This document shows positions 34,205-44,959 of a DNA stretch of 64,000 bases, piece by piece. The position numbers and the translations under genes were made by a program. The DNA comes from Capra hircus (lineage: Eukaryota > Chordata > Mammalia > Artiodactyla > Bovidae), in NCBI RefSeq assembly GCF_001704415.2, contig NC_030826.1:62448816-62512815 (forward strand), given 5' to 3'. Position 1 is the first letter of the stretch, and each line of letters begins with the position of its first letter. A model generated the notes under the pieces. It ran no database searches and was not told the DNA's origin. It worked only from the letters and a program-made list of their open reading frames with translations.

Positions 34205-34730
34205 CCCCAGGGCCCACCACTGACCCTTTGAACCTCTGATTATGTGAAATAATAAGTATCCTTATTGGCTATGCTAGTGGTTTCAGGGCCCCTTTCGGGT
34301 CTTGAAAATTACCAAGGACCCCAAAGAGCTTCTGTCTGAGTGTGCTATGGATCAGCATTTACCATATTAGAAACTGAGACAAAGTTTGTATATTTATAGG
34401 CAAAGATAAACTCATTTGATGTTCATATAAACAACATGGATTTATGAAAACATGATGATATTTTCTAAAAGAAAAAGAACTAGTAAGAAGAGTGGTTATT
34501 CTACCATTCTGCAAACCCCTTTAATGTCTGAGGGAACAGGAGATGGCTGGACTCTAACAATAACCGCCCCGCACTTGATCTCTGTGCTGGCACATATCAC
34601 ATAGCCGCTGGAAGAATGAAGGGGTCTCAGTCTTACTGTAAAAATGCTTTAGCTTCATGGATGCCTTAAAAGTGTTGTAGGAATCCTTGGGAATTCCTCC
34701 AATCTCACTTTGAGCAGTGGTGGTCTAAGC
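34205..34730. mobile_element. Old DNA transposon-like repeat (hAT-Charlie-like)
   Basis: AAGGACCCCAAAGAGCTTCTG, a TTTACCATATTAGAAACTGAGAC block, a CCCTTTAATGTCTGAGGGAAC block and CACATAGCCGCTGGAAGAATG are landmarks of a common mammalian medium-reiterated repeat that I associate with the hAT-Charlie group. The family is from memory. Confidence 0.45.
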
Positions 34731-34732
34731 AG

Positions 34733-34960
34733 TTCTTTTTGGCTGTACCAGGGACTTGCAGGATCTTAGTTCCCTGTGAAGTGAAAGTGAAGTCGCTCAG
34801 TCGTGCCCAACTCTTTGCGACCCCATGGATACCAGGCTCCTCCGTCCATGGGATTTTCTAGGCAAGAGTACTGGAGTGGGTTGCCGTTTCCTTCTGCAGG
34901 GAAGACCAGGGATCAAACCCAGAAGTGGAAGTGCGGAATCCTGACCACTGGAATTCCCAT
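34733..34960 (-). mobile_element. CHR-type SINE split by a Bov SINE
   Basis: CHR landmarks in reverse, TTTTTGGCTGTACC and TCTTAGTTCCCT, are followed after the insertion by GACCAGGGATCAAACCC and CTGACCACTGGAATTCCC. Confidence 0.8.
34777..34903 (-). mobile_element. Bov-tA/Bov-A monomer nested in CHR SINE
   Basis: GTGAAAGTGAAGTCGCTCAG to GAGTGGGTTGCCGTTTCC is a reverse BovB-derived SINE monomer placed inside the CHR element. Confidence 0.85.
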
Positions 34961-35079
34961 AAACCCTTCTTGATTGGGTTTACTACCTGGAGTGAAAATC
35001 CTGTGATTGATAATACCTCCTCAGGGTTGATGCATCCGTTCCTTCCAGGCCTCCTCCCCTCCCAGAGCCTCCCCCACAT

Positions 35080-35345
35080 TCTCCTCCATTAGGTCCTTGC
35101 TTGACTCCCTCTCACTTTACTTAAGGCTCCAACAACAATTTCATATCCATTGAGAAACCCTCTTGCACCACCTGGTAACTGTTTCCTTACATAGCATTTA
35201 TTACCATCCTACACTTATTTTTATTTTTTAGATCAGTTTGCCATTTAAGAATGTAAGCTTCACATGGGCAGGTGTTTTGTTCTATTTACCAGTACAGGCA
35301 TTCAATAGATATTTGTAAAATGAATACGCGAGTGAATGAATGTGA
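35080..35345 (+). mobile_element. L2 LINE 3' end
   Basis: TACATAGCATTTATTACCATC, AATGTAAGCTTCACATGGGC and TTCAATAGATATTTGTAAAATG in this order mark the mammal-wide L2 3' end, plus strand. Confidence 0.75.
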
Positions 35346-35394
35346 GTGATGATATAAGGATACTCTAGAATATACTCTAACTGATGTGAAAATG

Positions 35395-35620
35395 AGTCAT
35401 TTTCCAGAAAGTATAAGAATGGTTGCTGGAGGCTGGGGTAAGGGGTAAGAGGTAAGGGGGAGTTATACCTTATTTGATATAGAATTTCAATCGGGAAAAA
35501 TGAAAAAGTTCTGGAGATGGATATGTGGTGATGGTTGCACAACACTGTGAATGGACTTAATGCCTAGAACTGTGCACTTGGTTACAATGGCAAGTCTTTT
35601 ATCACAAGTAAAAAATAAGC
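35395..35620 (+). mobile_element. Old L1 3' end
   Basis: GAATGGTTGCTGGAGGCTGGG, AAAGTTCTGGAGATGGATATG and CTAGAACTGTGCACTTGG match an L1M-type 3' end, plus strand. Confidence 0.7.
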
Positions 35621-35902
35621 TATTCACAAACACTGGTATTTTATTACAAGAAACAAATTACCTGTAATATAGTCACACGTGAGGGAGCACCTGTACATCT
35701 ACTGAAACACATTATTCTCATCATCAGCAAAGCCTTGGCTCAGTCGTTGGTTGGATTCATTTGCAAAAATTTCCATTCACAGTCACTTATTCTTCACAAC
35801 TGAGTCAGCTGGGTAGATCACCTATTTGAATGAAAGCAGGGGGAAAACTGCATTAAACAGCTTCATATTACGACAGATATAAAAATCACAGTTTGGGGCC
35901 GC

Positions 35903-35978
35903 ACACACACATAGGCACGCACCCACACATGCACACACACGCAGGCGCGCACGCGCGCACACACACACACACACAACA
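35903..35978. repeat. Interrupted (CA)n / (CG,CA)n repeat
   Basis: CA repeats with CGCGCA interruptions. Confidence 0.9.
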
Positions 35979-36229
35979 CACGGAGGGTTAGGAAACAGCC
36001 TGTCATTTTGGCTGCAGAGGCAGGGGTTTTGATTTCCTTGGCTTCAGCGCTGTGCTTGGAGCGGGGCCATCAGGAGAAACTGAGCAAGTCCAGGGGTCCA
36101 TCGACCTTGGGCTGGATCCATCAAGGACACAAAAAACAGACTGCCCAGCCCTCCCCCCCTAGGGGCACAGACAAAAGTGTCGTTGATACTGAAGCTGTGA
36201 AAGCTTCAGAAGGTCCCAGGGGAGGAAAC

Positions 36230-37110
36230 TTGGCATGAGCGGCGAAGCGTCGGGAGCGCCCGGCGGGTGCGGTCCAGGCCTGGGCGTCGTCCGCACCGCG
36301 CGCTCCCTCGGGGGAAGAAAGGGGCAGCCGGCCCGCAGGCTCTGCGCGGCAGGCTCCCCAGCGTCTGCGGGGTCTCTCAAAAGGGCGCCGCCTGTGGAAA
36401 AAGGCTCGTGGTGTATGTGGAAGGGGAAGTCAAGGTAACCGTGCCTTGACGAACAAGGCCGGGGAGAAACGCACGACAGTCGTGTCAGAGCTTCTCCGGC
36501 TGCTTGGCTCCGCCGTCGTCCAGGCGCTCAGTCCCCGACCCCTGGCGACGCCGGGGCCGCAGCACGCCAGGCCTCCCTGCCCTTCACCGTCTCCCGGAGC
36601 CTGCGCAGACGGCTGACAGGTAATTGCTTACCTCCCTTCCCGCCGTCTTCTGTGCTGGTAACGTCTCCTACAACCACAGGGCGGGTTCAGCACTCGCGGG
36701 CGCGTCCGGACCCCAGCCCTCGGCGGGCGGGCCGGCCGGGCGTGTCTGGCGGGGGAGAAAGCCGGCGGCCGAGCGGGAGGGCACCGTCGGGAAGGCTCTG
36801 CGGCCTCACTCACGGCTTCTCCCGCAGGCCCTCTGCTTTCCCTGATCGCGCGCCCATACAGCGAGAACCACAGCTGCAGATGGGTTTTCCTCAGAAGAAC
36901 GCCAGCGCGGGACTCCGGGGCCTTCCCCCAGACGCCTTCCCGGCGCCCCTCCTCAGACCCCGTCTGCGCGCTTCAGCCTGTGGCCCACGTTGCGGCTGGG
37001 GTGGGGCCTCCGTTTTCTGCTTCCGCTTAAACCGTCCCTCCTGCCGCCTCGCCGAGTGTGGACCGTGTTGCTCAGGCCAGCCACCGCTGTGGAAAACGGC
37101 CAAGACAGGT
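36230..37110. promoter_or_regulatory. CpG-rich segment (candidate CpG island)
   Basis: About 880 bp are rich in CpG and G+C, in contrast to the AT-rich flanks. No TATA box or clear first exon is visible. CAGGTAATTG at 36617 could serve as a weak splice donor. It contains a BovB-derived stretch (36505-36612). Frames up to 197 codons here are Arg/Pro/Gly-rich by-products of composition. It could be a promoter of an unseen transcript or an orphan island. Confidence 0.6.
36505..36612 (-). mobile_element. GC-shifted BovB 3' fragment in the CpG-rich segment
   Basis: GCAGCACGCCAGGCCTCCCTG followed by CCTTCACCGTCTCCCGGAGCC is the reverse BovB 3' region. The adjacent stretch (GTCGTCCAGGCGCTCAGTCC, then CGACCCCTGGCGACGCC) aligns with the usual GTCCAGTCGCTCAGTC and TTTGCGACCCC region, but with many A/T-to-G/C changes. 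Confidence 0.75.
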
Positions 37111-37239
37111 TGTCCTTGGGAGACACTCGGCAAGTTCCTTAGGAAAAACGGAGCTCATCCCAAGAAACAGGGCAGAGGTGGGGCTAGTACAGTCATCTCT
37201 AGGTTCCACAGAAATCCGTTTCTTGGCTTTTTATATTAT
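37111..37239. other. Transition out of CpG-rich DNA
   Basis: Falling GC content; nothing recognised. Confidence 0.3.
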
Positions 37240-37432
37240 TATTAAGACTTTCAACAAAAAACTTTTGGACCATTTTTAAAGTTGTTATTGAATTTGTTAC
37301 AAGATTGTTTCTGGTTTATGTTTTGGCTTTTTGGTTCCAAGGCATGTGGGTTTTTAGCTCCTTGACCAGGGACGGAACCCACATCCCCTGCATGGGACGG
37401 CGAAGTCTCAAGCCCTGGACCGCCAGGGAGTC
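37240..37432 (-). mobile_element. CHR-type SINE
   Basis: TTGGCTTTTTGGTTCCAAGGC, TTAGCTCCTTGACCAGGGAC and CTGGACCGCCAGGGAGTC mark a reverse CHR SINE. Confidence 0.78.
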
Positions 37433-37499
37433 AGCATCTATCATTAGACATTTCTCTGTGGTCCCTAATTGCCTAAATATTGAATTTTCTTCACGTAAA

Positions 37500-37871
37500 T
37501 GTTAGGTAAAGACGACCAGGACACCAAAACAGTGTCTAACAGGCTTTTTAATGGCGAAGTGCTCCCAGGCGGGGTTCCCGGACCGAACAAGGCAGGTCGA
37601 GGAAGTCTGCGCCCAGATGGTGTTGGGGGTGGTTTTTATACGTTAGTTGCGAGGGATGGTCAGGCTAGATGGACGGGGGTTCGGATAGGTCGCCAGGCCG
37701 AGGCGTCGCGGGCTGACAAGTCCTTCTACGAGGCTGGAGTGGGGCGGCTGGAGCTGGTGAAATGTGCTGTCATTGGTCCCCGGGATCTGGGAGGTGCCTT
37801 CCCTTAGGGACTTCCCCCGACGGGGAGGGAGAGGAGGGGCGGCCCATCATAGCCCCCGGGGCCGCCTTACA
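37500..37871 (-). mobile_element. GC-rich solo LTR, 372 bp, with 5-bp duplication
   Basis: On the minus strand it starts TGTAAGGCGG and ends TTTACCTAACA. GTAAA is duplicated exactly at 37495-37499 and 37872-37876. In the LTR sense, a TATAAAAACC box (plus-strand 37631-37640) is followed by an ATTAAA poly(A) signal (37547-37552). No internal viral sequence is present. Family unassigned; the 5-bp duplication does not decide the class. Confidence 0.85.
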
Positions 37872-37876
37872 GTAAA

Positions 37877-38640
37877 CACTATGCTGAACAGAGGAGTCCT
37901 GGCCTCTTCACAAGTTAGTTTCCAGTTGCTTCCTCAGAACTCTCACCTCATGGTGGGGGTCCGTGGGCGGGCTGGAGGGAACCCCAGAATGTGACACTGA
38001 GAGAGTTCCAGTTGCTCTGGAGGATGGTCTAACAGCAGAGAATACCGCGAGGAGATGCTGGTGAGACTGAAGCCCAGCAGAGAAGTGTGTGCGGGGAGAG
38101 TGAGCTGCCTCTGCCACAGGGGCAGCACCTCCAGGGGTGACACGCACACACACCCACGGGCGGCTGTCCCCTGAAGGCCTGCATGCCCAGTACTTGCCCA
38201 GACTCAAAGAGCCTGCAGTCAGTGACAGAGATATCAGTGGTTTAACGGATCTTACTCAAGGGTCCTGGAGAACACCCTACATGGGCTGCAGACAGCAGGT
38301 GGGACATGGGAGCAGCCTTTGCTGCTTGGGAGAGAGGGCAGTGACCAGGTAAAGTGGAGACTGATGTCAAGTGGGCACAGCAGTTACCAGAGAAAACAGC
38401 AAAGGAGGCCCCCCGCCCCGCCCCATTGGCCTTCTGATGGGCTGCCACGGTGGAGGTGGTTCTGATCTGAAGATCTGGATGGTCACTAGCTGCAGCAGGG
38501 GCAAAGATGTAGGCATTTATTGATTAGGCTCTTCAATTAAGAGGGGCAGCCAGCCAGGTGAGTAGGGCACACAATAGCCAGGGAATGGTCGAGCAGGAAT
38601 AGACAGAGAGCAGGAAAACAGCCGTCTCGGTGGCCTGATC
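37877..38640. other. Unassigned sequence
   Basis: No gene recognised. GCCCCGCCCC-type runs near 38411-38425 and short chance frames. Confidence 0.4.
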
Positions 38641-38710
38641 TCACACACACAGGCACACAATTGCACATGTGCATGTGCATGTACACGGGCACGCACGTGC
38701 ACACACACAC

Positions 38711-38747
<37 letters not shown>
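38641..38747. repeat. (CA)n microsatellite with CATG/CACG interruptions
   Basis: CA repeats broken by CATGTG and CACGCACG, with a clean run at about 38715-38746. Confidence 0.95.
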
Positions 38748-38748
<1 letters not shown>

Positions 38749-39405
38749 CTGCAGATGGGAGGAGGGGGCATCTTCAGATCATCGTGTCTCCGGCTATGAT
38801 CTCTCAAGGTGTTACTCCGGGAATGGGAATGAAGGAAAGAGGGCAGGAGGAGGGCTTAAATGTCAAGGAAGGTCCTGGTTTTCCCCCACCCCTGCCTATC
38901 AGGTATGGGCCCTTTATCATTCTTCCTGGGCTTCTGGTGAGCCCCCTTGGCCTGAATGGGACCCTGAGTATGTTTTTTGCTCTCTGTCCTTCCCCTGACA
39001 CACAGGTTCATCCTGGGAAGATAAGATAAGAAGCGCATCAGAATCCCCCTCAAGGGACCAGGTAGCCACTGCAGGAGGTGCCTTCTTTCGTCATGTCCTG
39101 GGTCTCTCTGCAGGGCCTGACTCTTGTCACAGTGCAGGAAGGACAGCCCCACCTCTGCCCAGCAACAGCAGGGCACTGACCACATGAAGTTGGCACAATT
39201 CACAGCATCCTCTGCCCCTCCCCCAACTAGCACCGTCACAATCCCTTTCAGCCTTCCCACCAGCTGAAGTCATCCTTATCCTCATCAGAGTTCCCCACCC
39301 CCACCTCCCCTCCTTGCCTCTGTCATCTCAGTCAGAGGATGTGAACTTTCTGGTGGACCTTTAAGCTGTTGTTGACATTGAAGAGAAGTGAGCCCCTGAG
39401 TCACA
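38748..39405. other. Unassigned sequence
   Basis: No gene recognised; overlapping frames on both strands (38661-39260) start in the CA repeat or lack domains. Confidence 0.4.
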
Positions 39406-39785
39406 GTCTATTAACGGGCTGAATCGTGTTCTCAGGTTCAGTGAAGCCCAACCCCCAGTACCTCAGAATGTAGCCTATTTGGAGATGAAGTCGGTAAAGA
39501 GGTAGTTAGTTTATTTCTTTTCTTTTCTTTTTTTTTTTTTTAGAGAGGTAGTTAGTTTAAATGAGGTCCTAACCCAACATGCCTGGTGTCTTTCAAACAG
39601 AGGGAGGGCCTCCTGGGTCAGAGGCATAACTGTGTGAAGCGGCAGCAAGAGGCCTCAGAGGAAACTGACCCTGCAGTCACCGTGACTTTGGACTTCCAGT
39701 CTCCAGACCTGTGAGAAGATGGATTTCTGTTGGAACCACTGAGTTTGGTATTTCTGATTGCACCCTGAGCAAACTAGTACATAGT
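39406..39785 (+). repeat. Old mammal-wide interspersed repeat
   Basis: ACGGGCTGAATCGTGTTCTC, CCCAGTACCTCAGAATGT, TTGGACTTCCAGTCTCCAG and TGCACCCTGAGCAAACTAGTAC follow a very common mammalian repeat in order. The family name is not certain. A T-rich insertion with target duplication lies inside at 39514-39543. Confidence 0.6.
39498..39559 (-). mobile_element. Orphan poly(A)-tail insertion
   Basis: The 16-bp AGAGGTAGTTAGTTTA occurs exactly at 39498-39513 and 39544-39559. The 30 bp between them is almost pure T with a few C. This looks like retrotransposition of only a poly(A) tail, in reverse. Confidence 0.8.
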
Positions 39786-40345
39786 CCCACAGTCCTCACT
39801 GGGCCCAGGGGCCTCTGGACTTCATCTTGGGGCAACATATACACGTGTGCACACACGTACATACACACACATTGGGTGGGCAAGAGGTTGTCTATTGAGG
39901 TGGAGGGGCTGACAAACGAACTGTGGAAGCAGTACCCTTCTGTCCACCGTCCATGAGATATCCAGACAGCGAGTTGAGCCCTTTGATTTCCTGCTGGGAA
40001 TGGGGACATCCACCCCAAACCTGGTCTGGGGCCCACCTTGAAGCTGAGCCGACCTTGTGGGTCTGTCCTTCTGCTTCCTTTCCTCCTGTTCTCCACCTGG
40101 TTCCCTCCTGTTGTCCCTCCAGGTCACAAAGGGAAATTCCCCAGGGCCCAGCCCTGCCTCTCTGGGGACCCTGCTTCATTCCTGGGGCTGCCCTAACAAA
40201 AGGGACTGGTCCCAAAGCTCTGGGCGACTCAACCCCTCTGCGCTGGGCCACTGAGACTACAGAAGGAGAAAACAGCGGGTTCCTGTAGCTGTGAGAGGGA
40301 TCAGAGAGCTTGCTCAGCGCCCGACCCACTTTTCCTAGCCTTTTT
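39786..40345. other. Unassigned; short CA-type repeat
   Basis: A broken ACAC/ACGT repeat at about 39837-39871. Frames of 120-145 codons overlap on both strands with no domains. No gene. Confidence 0.4.
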
Positions 40346-40565
40346 GCTCAGTCCCTCAGTCGTATAGGACTCTTCGACTCTTCGTGACTCCATGGACTGT
40401 AGCCTGCCAGACTTCTCTGTCCATGGGATTTTCCAGGCAAGAATACTGGTGTGGGTTGCCACTGTCTATTCCAGGGGATCTTCCCAACCCAGGGATTGAA
40501 CCCATGTCTCTTGCATCTCCTGCAGTGGCAGGGATTCTTGACCACTGCGCCACGTGGGAAGCCCT
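40346..40565 (-). mobile_element. Bov-tA SINE
   Basis: Reverse Bov-tA from GCTCAGTCCCTCAGTCGTA to GCCACGTGGGAAGCCC. Confidence 0.92.
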
Positions 40566-40703
40566 TTTCTTTGGGAGAAAGGATTTGATCTTTCTTACAG
40601 CGAAGGTGATAGGAGAGCTAGCTGGGACCAGAGCACAGAGCTGCCCTCTAGTGGCTCCTTAGGGCCAGGCCGGCTTCTCCAGGAAGTCATGTCTTGTGTG
40701 CGT

Positions 40704-40920
40704 GGGTACTAAGTCCCCTCAGTCATGTCTGACTCTTTGTGACCCTATGGACTGTAGACTGCCAGACTCCTCTATCCATGGGATTTTCCAGGCAGGAATG
40801 CTGGAGTGGATTGCCATGCCCTCCTCTAGGGGATCTTCCCAACCCAGGGATCAAACCCACATATGTATTTTCTGCGTTGGTAAGTAGATTCTTTACCACT
40901 AGCTCCACCTAGGAAGCCCA
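40704..40920 (-). mobile_element. Bov-tA SINE
   Basis: Reverse Bov-tA from GTACTAAGTCCCCTCAGTC to CCACCTAGGAAGCCC. Confidence 0.92.
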
Positions 40921-41204
40921 AGTCATGTTTTAAGAGTTCCTTAAAAAATAAATAAAAACTTAAAAAATTAACTATTGGAGAGAATATTTATTTCTCTCTT
41001 TTCTTCCTTTTTCTCCCTATACTGCTGAGGAATAGAGGAAGGAGATGGGAAAGCAGAGAAACAAGATGGGAGGGGTATACTACATGTTAAATAAAGGCAC
41101 AATTAAACATTCCCAGAAAAGAATCATTAGTTTACTTGCTCTGTGACACTTCAAGTTTGGCACCTTTTAGCAAACTAGCTAGAAATTCAGCTTGGTAACT
41201 GTAT
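40921..41204. other. Unassigned AT-rich sequence
   Basis: Nothing recognised. Confidence 0.3.
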
Positions 41205-41410
41205 CAAGTATTATTTTACTGGGATAAGTTATTTTATTTAATTCTTATATAAAACCTAGACAGAGGCACTTTTATTTTTATCATCATCATCATCCCCATA
41301 GAAATGAGGAAACTGGAGTAAGGAGAGGTAACCCGACTTACTTGGGGGTGCTGAGCTGTTGAGTCTGAAATTGGGATCCTGTCCAAGTTTTGGGCACAGG
41401 ACCACATGTT
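41205..41410 (+). mobile_element. MIR SINE
   Basis: TTATTTAATTCTTATATAAA, a (CAT)n run with CCCCATAGAAATGAGGAAACTG, GAGAGGTAACC and TGAAATTGGGATCC follow the MIR core order, plus strand. Confidence 0.7.
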
Positions 41411-41790
41411 AACCCCTCTGTTGAGCCAACCAGCAGTGAGACTTAGGGTTCTCAGGACCCTTCTGTCCTTTGGGCTTACCAGTATTCCCTCATCTGTGTC
41501 TCGGGTCCCGCCTCCAAACTCTGACATTCTTCATACCCATCAGACATGGAGGGAGGCACAAACTGATTTTTACTTCCCACAGTCCAGTAAGCAACCTGTG
41601 ACCCAAGGTCATTGGACCAAATTATAATAATTGTAAAGAAATGAAGGCCAGGGAAATTTTTCTTTGGCAGAAATTTTTCTAGCAGAAAAGACAGTTATTT
41701 CCAAAGATTGCGAACCACCTTCTGATCTCCTTTGTTTCAAGTCATTTAAGACAGCCTGCCAAAGGGAAGTAACCAACTCAGAATGCTACC
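41411..41790. other. Unassigned sequence
   Basis: Nothing recognised. Confidence 0.3.
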
Positions 41791-42760
41791 ACACATACCC
41801 ATTAATTCCACAAGTATGTATTTTGTATCCAAAGAATAAAGATCCGATTGTGTTTCCAGAACAGAACTCCAGGGACACAGTAGGGAGCAGCAGCAGTAGG
41901 GACAAAGGACAGGGGACAGTTGGTGCTTAGATAAAGAAGGAGGCATGCAGTCATTTCAGACGGTGGCAGACGACATGACTGGAATGGATCTAGGAAGTGG
42001 GACAGAGAGGCTCTCAGGACCACCTTAACCAGAGAGGCCAGGGAAGTCCTTTGAGACATGGCATTTGGCAGAGACCCAAGTGGGAAGAAAGAGCCCAAGG
42101 AGAGCCAACTGGGCCAAGATCTGGGGAACAGTCTCAGAAGAGAGACATTAGCATGTGAGAGATGCTGACCCAAGAGGAGTCAACATGTTAGAGATGTGCA
42201 AGGAGGAATGAGTTGACAGTTGAAAATATCCAACTAGATATTCAAGTAGAAATGAGTTGATGCCTGGAGTCTGAGGTTCAAGAGAGAACCTTGAACAACC
42301 TCGAAGCAAGGTAGAAGATAGTGACTTGAAAGTCATCAACCTAGACGTGTGTCTAGTGCCAAGGGATTGGATGAGAGCCTCTAGGGAGAGAGTCTGGGTG
42401 GAGAAGTGGAGACGGCTGCGGAGAAACCCAGGCCCTCCACTCAGAGCCACTGGTCTGATGATGTTGCTGGAGAAACAGCCCCTGAGGCAGAGTGTGATGG
42501 TGACTCTGGCAGAGAAGCCAAGAAGAGGCTTCAACAAGGCAGCTGAGCCAAATGCTCCTGAGAAACCAAGTAAGATGGGAGCAGGACACCTGGCCATTGG
42601 CTATGACATGCTAGAGGGCACGGATGTCCTCCAAAAGGCCTCTTCGAAATTGGCAGAGATGAAAGACAGGTCACAGGGCACACGAGAGAAAAGGGGAGAA
42701 GCAGACACAGTGAACAAGACTAGAGGAAATGTTTGTGTCCACGTCTTCGCCTCTGCCTAG
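41791..42760 (+). repeat. Old mammal-wide repeat, L2-like, family unsure
   Basis: AGTTGACAGTTGAAAATATCC, TTGAAAGTCATCAACC, AGCCAAATGCTCCTGAGAAACC and AAGTAAGATGGGAGC recall a widespread old repeat (in younger relatives GTCATCAGCATATAGATGG and TCAAATGCTGCTGAGAGGTC). Frames of 140-150 codons here (42148-42597, 42326-42760) are incidental. Confidence 0.45.
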
Positions 42761-42774
42761 ACCCTTCCTCCTCT

Positions 42775-42963
42775 TGTTGTTCAGTTGCTCAGTCACGTCT
42801 GACTCTTTGACTCCTCTGCCCCTGGCATTTTCCAGGCAAGAACACTGGAGTGGGGTGCCGTTTCCTGCTCTAGGGGATCTTCTGGACCCAGTGATGGAGC
42901 CTGTCTCTTGTGTCTCATACATTGGTGGGCGGATTCTTTACCACTAGCGCCACCTGGGAAGAC
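42775..42963 (-). mobile_element. Bov-tA SINE
   Basis: Reverse Bov-tA from GTTGTTCAGTTGCTCAGTC to GCGCCACCTGGGAAGACC, with a deletion of the CGACCCCATGG part. Confidence 0.9.
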
Positions 42964-43734
42964 CCCCTCATCCTCATATCTTTCAGGTCCTAAAGAGTAG
43001 GGAGGGGTCTGCATTTGCTATTTACCATCCTTTACAATCCCAAGAATTCAGTATTTTATTAAAAATAAAATATGTTGATCACTAGGAAGATTTACTAATG
43101 GCTTAAAATGAGTGTAATCATGTGGAAAGTATCAGTCGTCTTAGCCTGGGTTCTCTAGAAAACACAGCCTGAAGCAGAAGCTTTGTGCTACCAGTGTGTT
43201 AGGGAGTAGGATTTCAGTGGGTGGGAGTGAGGGACCAGGGCAGGGAGGCTCAAAAGGAGGAGAAGGCGCTACCAGGAGGGGGATGCAGTATCGACCCTGT
43301 CGCTGCTCACTGTCTCCATTGCAATACTGGAGCATGACACCAGAAGGACCATTTGCTCATCGTTAATGAGACTGCCTGTCACCCGCATGATTAGCCCTTC
43401 CTCTCCTGGGCTATATACAGTATCAGAGAAAGCATTGTATGTATGTGCGTATGTATTATTTCTCATTTGATTTCTCATTACAGTAAAATATAATAACATA
43501 AAATGTACCATTTAAACCACTTTTAAGCTTGGGAAAAGTATTTAAAGCTTGAAAATAGGTGAGAGAGATTGCTGAGTTTTCTTTCCGGGCAGTACTGATT
43601 CTGATTTTGTGCTATTTTGAAATTCGGTTGGTGCAGAGATTAATACATATTTCTGCCCACTAGTGATGCGAATAATACCTGTCCTGGATGTGTGTATTTT
43701 ATGTTCACAGGAGTTGTGACCCTATCTTCTTATT
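42964..43734. other. Unassigned, with a possible old repeat
   Basis: 43140-43330 begins TTAGCCTGGGTTCTCTAGAAAAC, like an old repeat also hinted at near 21750. 43480-43520 (AACATAAAATGTACCATTT) is L1 3'-end-like. No gene. Confidence 0.35.
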
Positions 43735-43990
43735 TAAAAAAAAACCCAAAACACCTAAGGTGAAATTCACATAAAATTAACCATTTTAAAGTAAAAAATT
43801 CAGTGGAAAATAATGCATTCACAATGTTGCACAAACATCACATCAGTCTAGTTCCATAACATTTTATCACCCCAAAATAAAACCTCATATATACATTAAA
43901 CAGTTATTTTCATTCTTTCCTTGTTCTTGTCACTGGTAACTACCAATCTGCTTTTTTTCTCTTGAAATTCACCAAAGCATGTTCAGTCTA
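43735..43990 (-). mobile_element. Old L1 3' end
   Basis: GGTGAAATTCACATAAAATTA, TTCACAATGTTGCACAAACATC and CACTGGTAACTACCAATCTGC are reverse L1M 3'-end landmarks. Confidence 0.75.
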
Positions 43991-44017
43991 TATTTTCCTG
44001 AAAACTCTAATAGTATC

Positions 44018-44103
44018 AGGGACGGGGGAGCCAGGTGGGTGGGCTGCCGTCTATAGGGTCGCACAGAGTCTGACACGACTGAAGCGACTTAGCAGCAGCA
44101 GCA
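44018..44103 (+). mobile_element. Bov-A2 second-monomer fragment
   Basis: GACGGGGGAGCC to GACTGAAGCGACTTAGCAGC with an AGC tail; 5'-truncated. Confidence 0.85.
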
Positions 44104-44162
44104 TCTAATGCTATCGTTTAGATCTTTACACTATTTGGAGTTTATTCTGGTGTATGGTGTTC

Positions 44163-44707
44163 AGTCCAGTCCAGTTCAGTTGCTCAGTCGTGTCCGATTT
44201 TTTGTGACTGCAGCACACCAGGCCTCCCTGTCCATCACAACTCCTGGATCTTACTCAAACTCATGTCCATCAAATCGGTGACGCCATCCAACCATCTCAT
44301 CCTGTCATCCCCTTCTCCTCCCATCTTCAATCTTTGCCAGCATCAGGGTCTTTCCCAATGAGTCAGCTGTTCACATCAGGTGGCCAAAGTATTGAAATTT
44401 CACCTTCAGCATCAGTCCTTCCAATGAATATTCAGGACTGATTTCCTCTAGGATGGACTGGTTGGATCTCCTTGCTGTCCAAGGGACTCTCAAGAGTCTT
44501 CTCCAGCACCACAGTTCAAAAGCATCAATTCTTCGACGCTCAACTTTCTTTATTGTCCAACTCTCACATCCATACATGACTACAAGAAAAACCATAGTTT
44601 GACTAGTCAGGCCTTTGTTGGCAAAGTAATGTCTCTGCTTTTTAATATGCTGTCTAGGTTGGCCATAATTTTTCTTCCAAGGAGCAAGCGTCTTTTAATT
44701 TCATGGC
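44163..44707 (-). mobile_element. BovB LINE 3' end inserted in L1 mosaic
   Basis: It begins CAGTCCAGTCCAGTTCAG and covers the last 160 or so codons and the 3' end, reverse orientation; 5' truncation at TTTCATGGCTTA. L1 homology resumes at GAGTCTTCTAATTTCATGC. Confidence 0.93.
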
Positions 44708-44959
44708 TTAGGGAGTCTTCTAATTTCATGCTGGTTGTCGTTATTTAAGGAACCTCCACACCGTTCTCCATAGTGGCTGCAACCAATTTACATTCCCAGC
44801 ATCGGTTCCCTTTATCCCACACCCTCTCCAGCATTTATTGTTTTCAGAGTTTTGACAATGGCTATTCCAACCAAAGTGAAGTGATACCTTATTGTAGTGT
44901 TCATTTGCATTCCTAAATATTATTTAGGGCTGTTGGCATCTTTATATGTGTTTTTTTTT

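Noticed and set aside
36652..37245. 197-codon frame in the CpG-rich segment
   Set aside because: Arg/Pro/Gly-rich composition follows from GC content; no domain and no support for the start.
42353..42589. Possible short secreted peptide frame
   Set aside because: No signal peptide and fully inside the old repeat.
42148..42760. Overlapping frames of 144-149 codons
   Set aside because: They lie in an old interspersed repeat and conflict with each other in strand.
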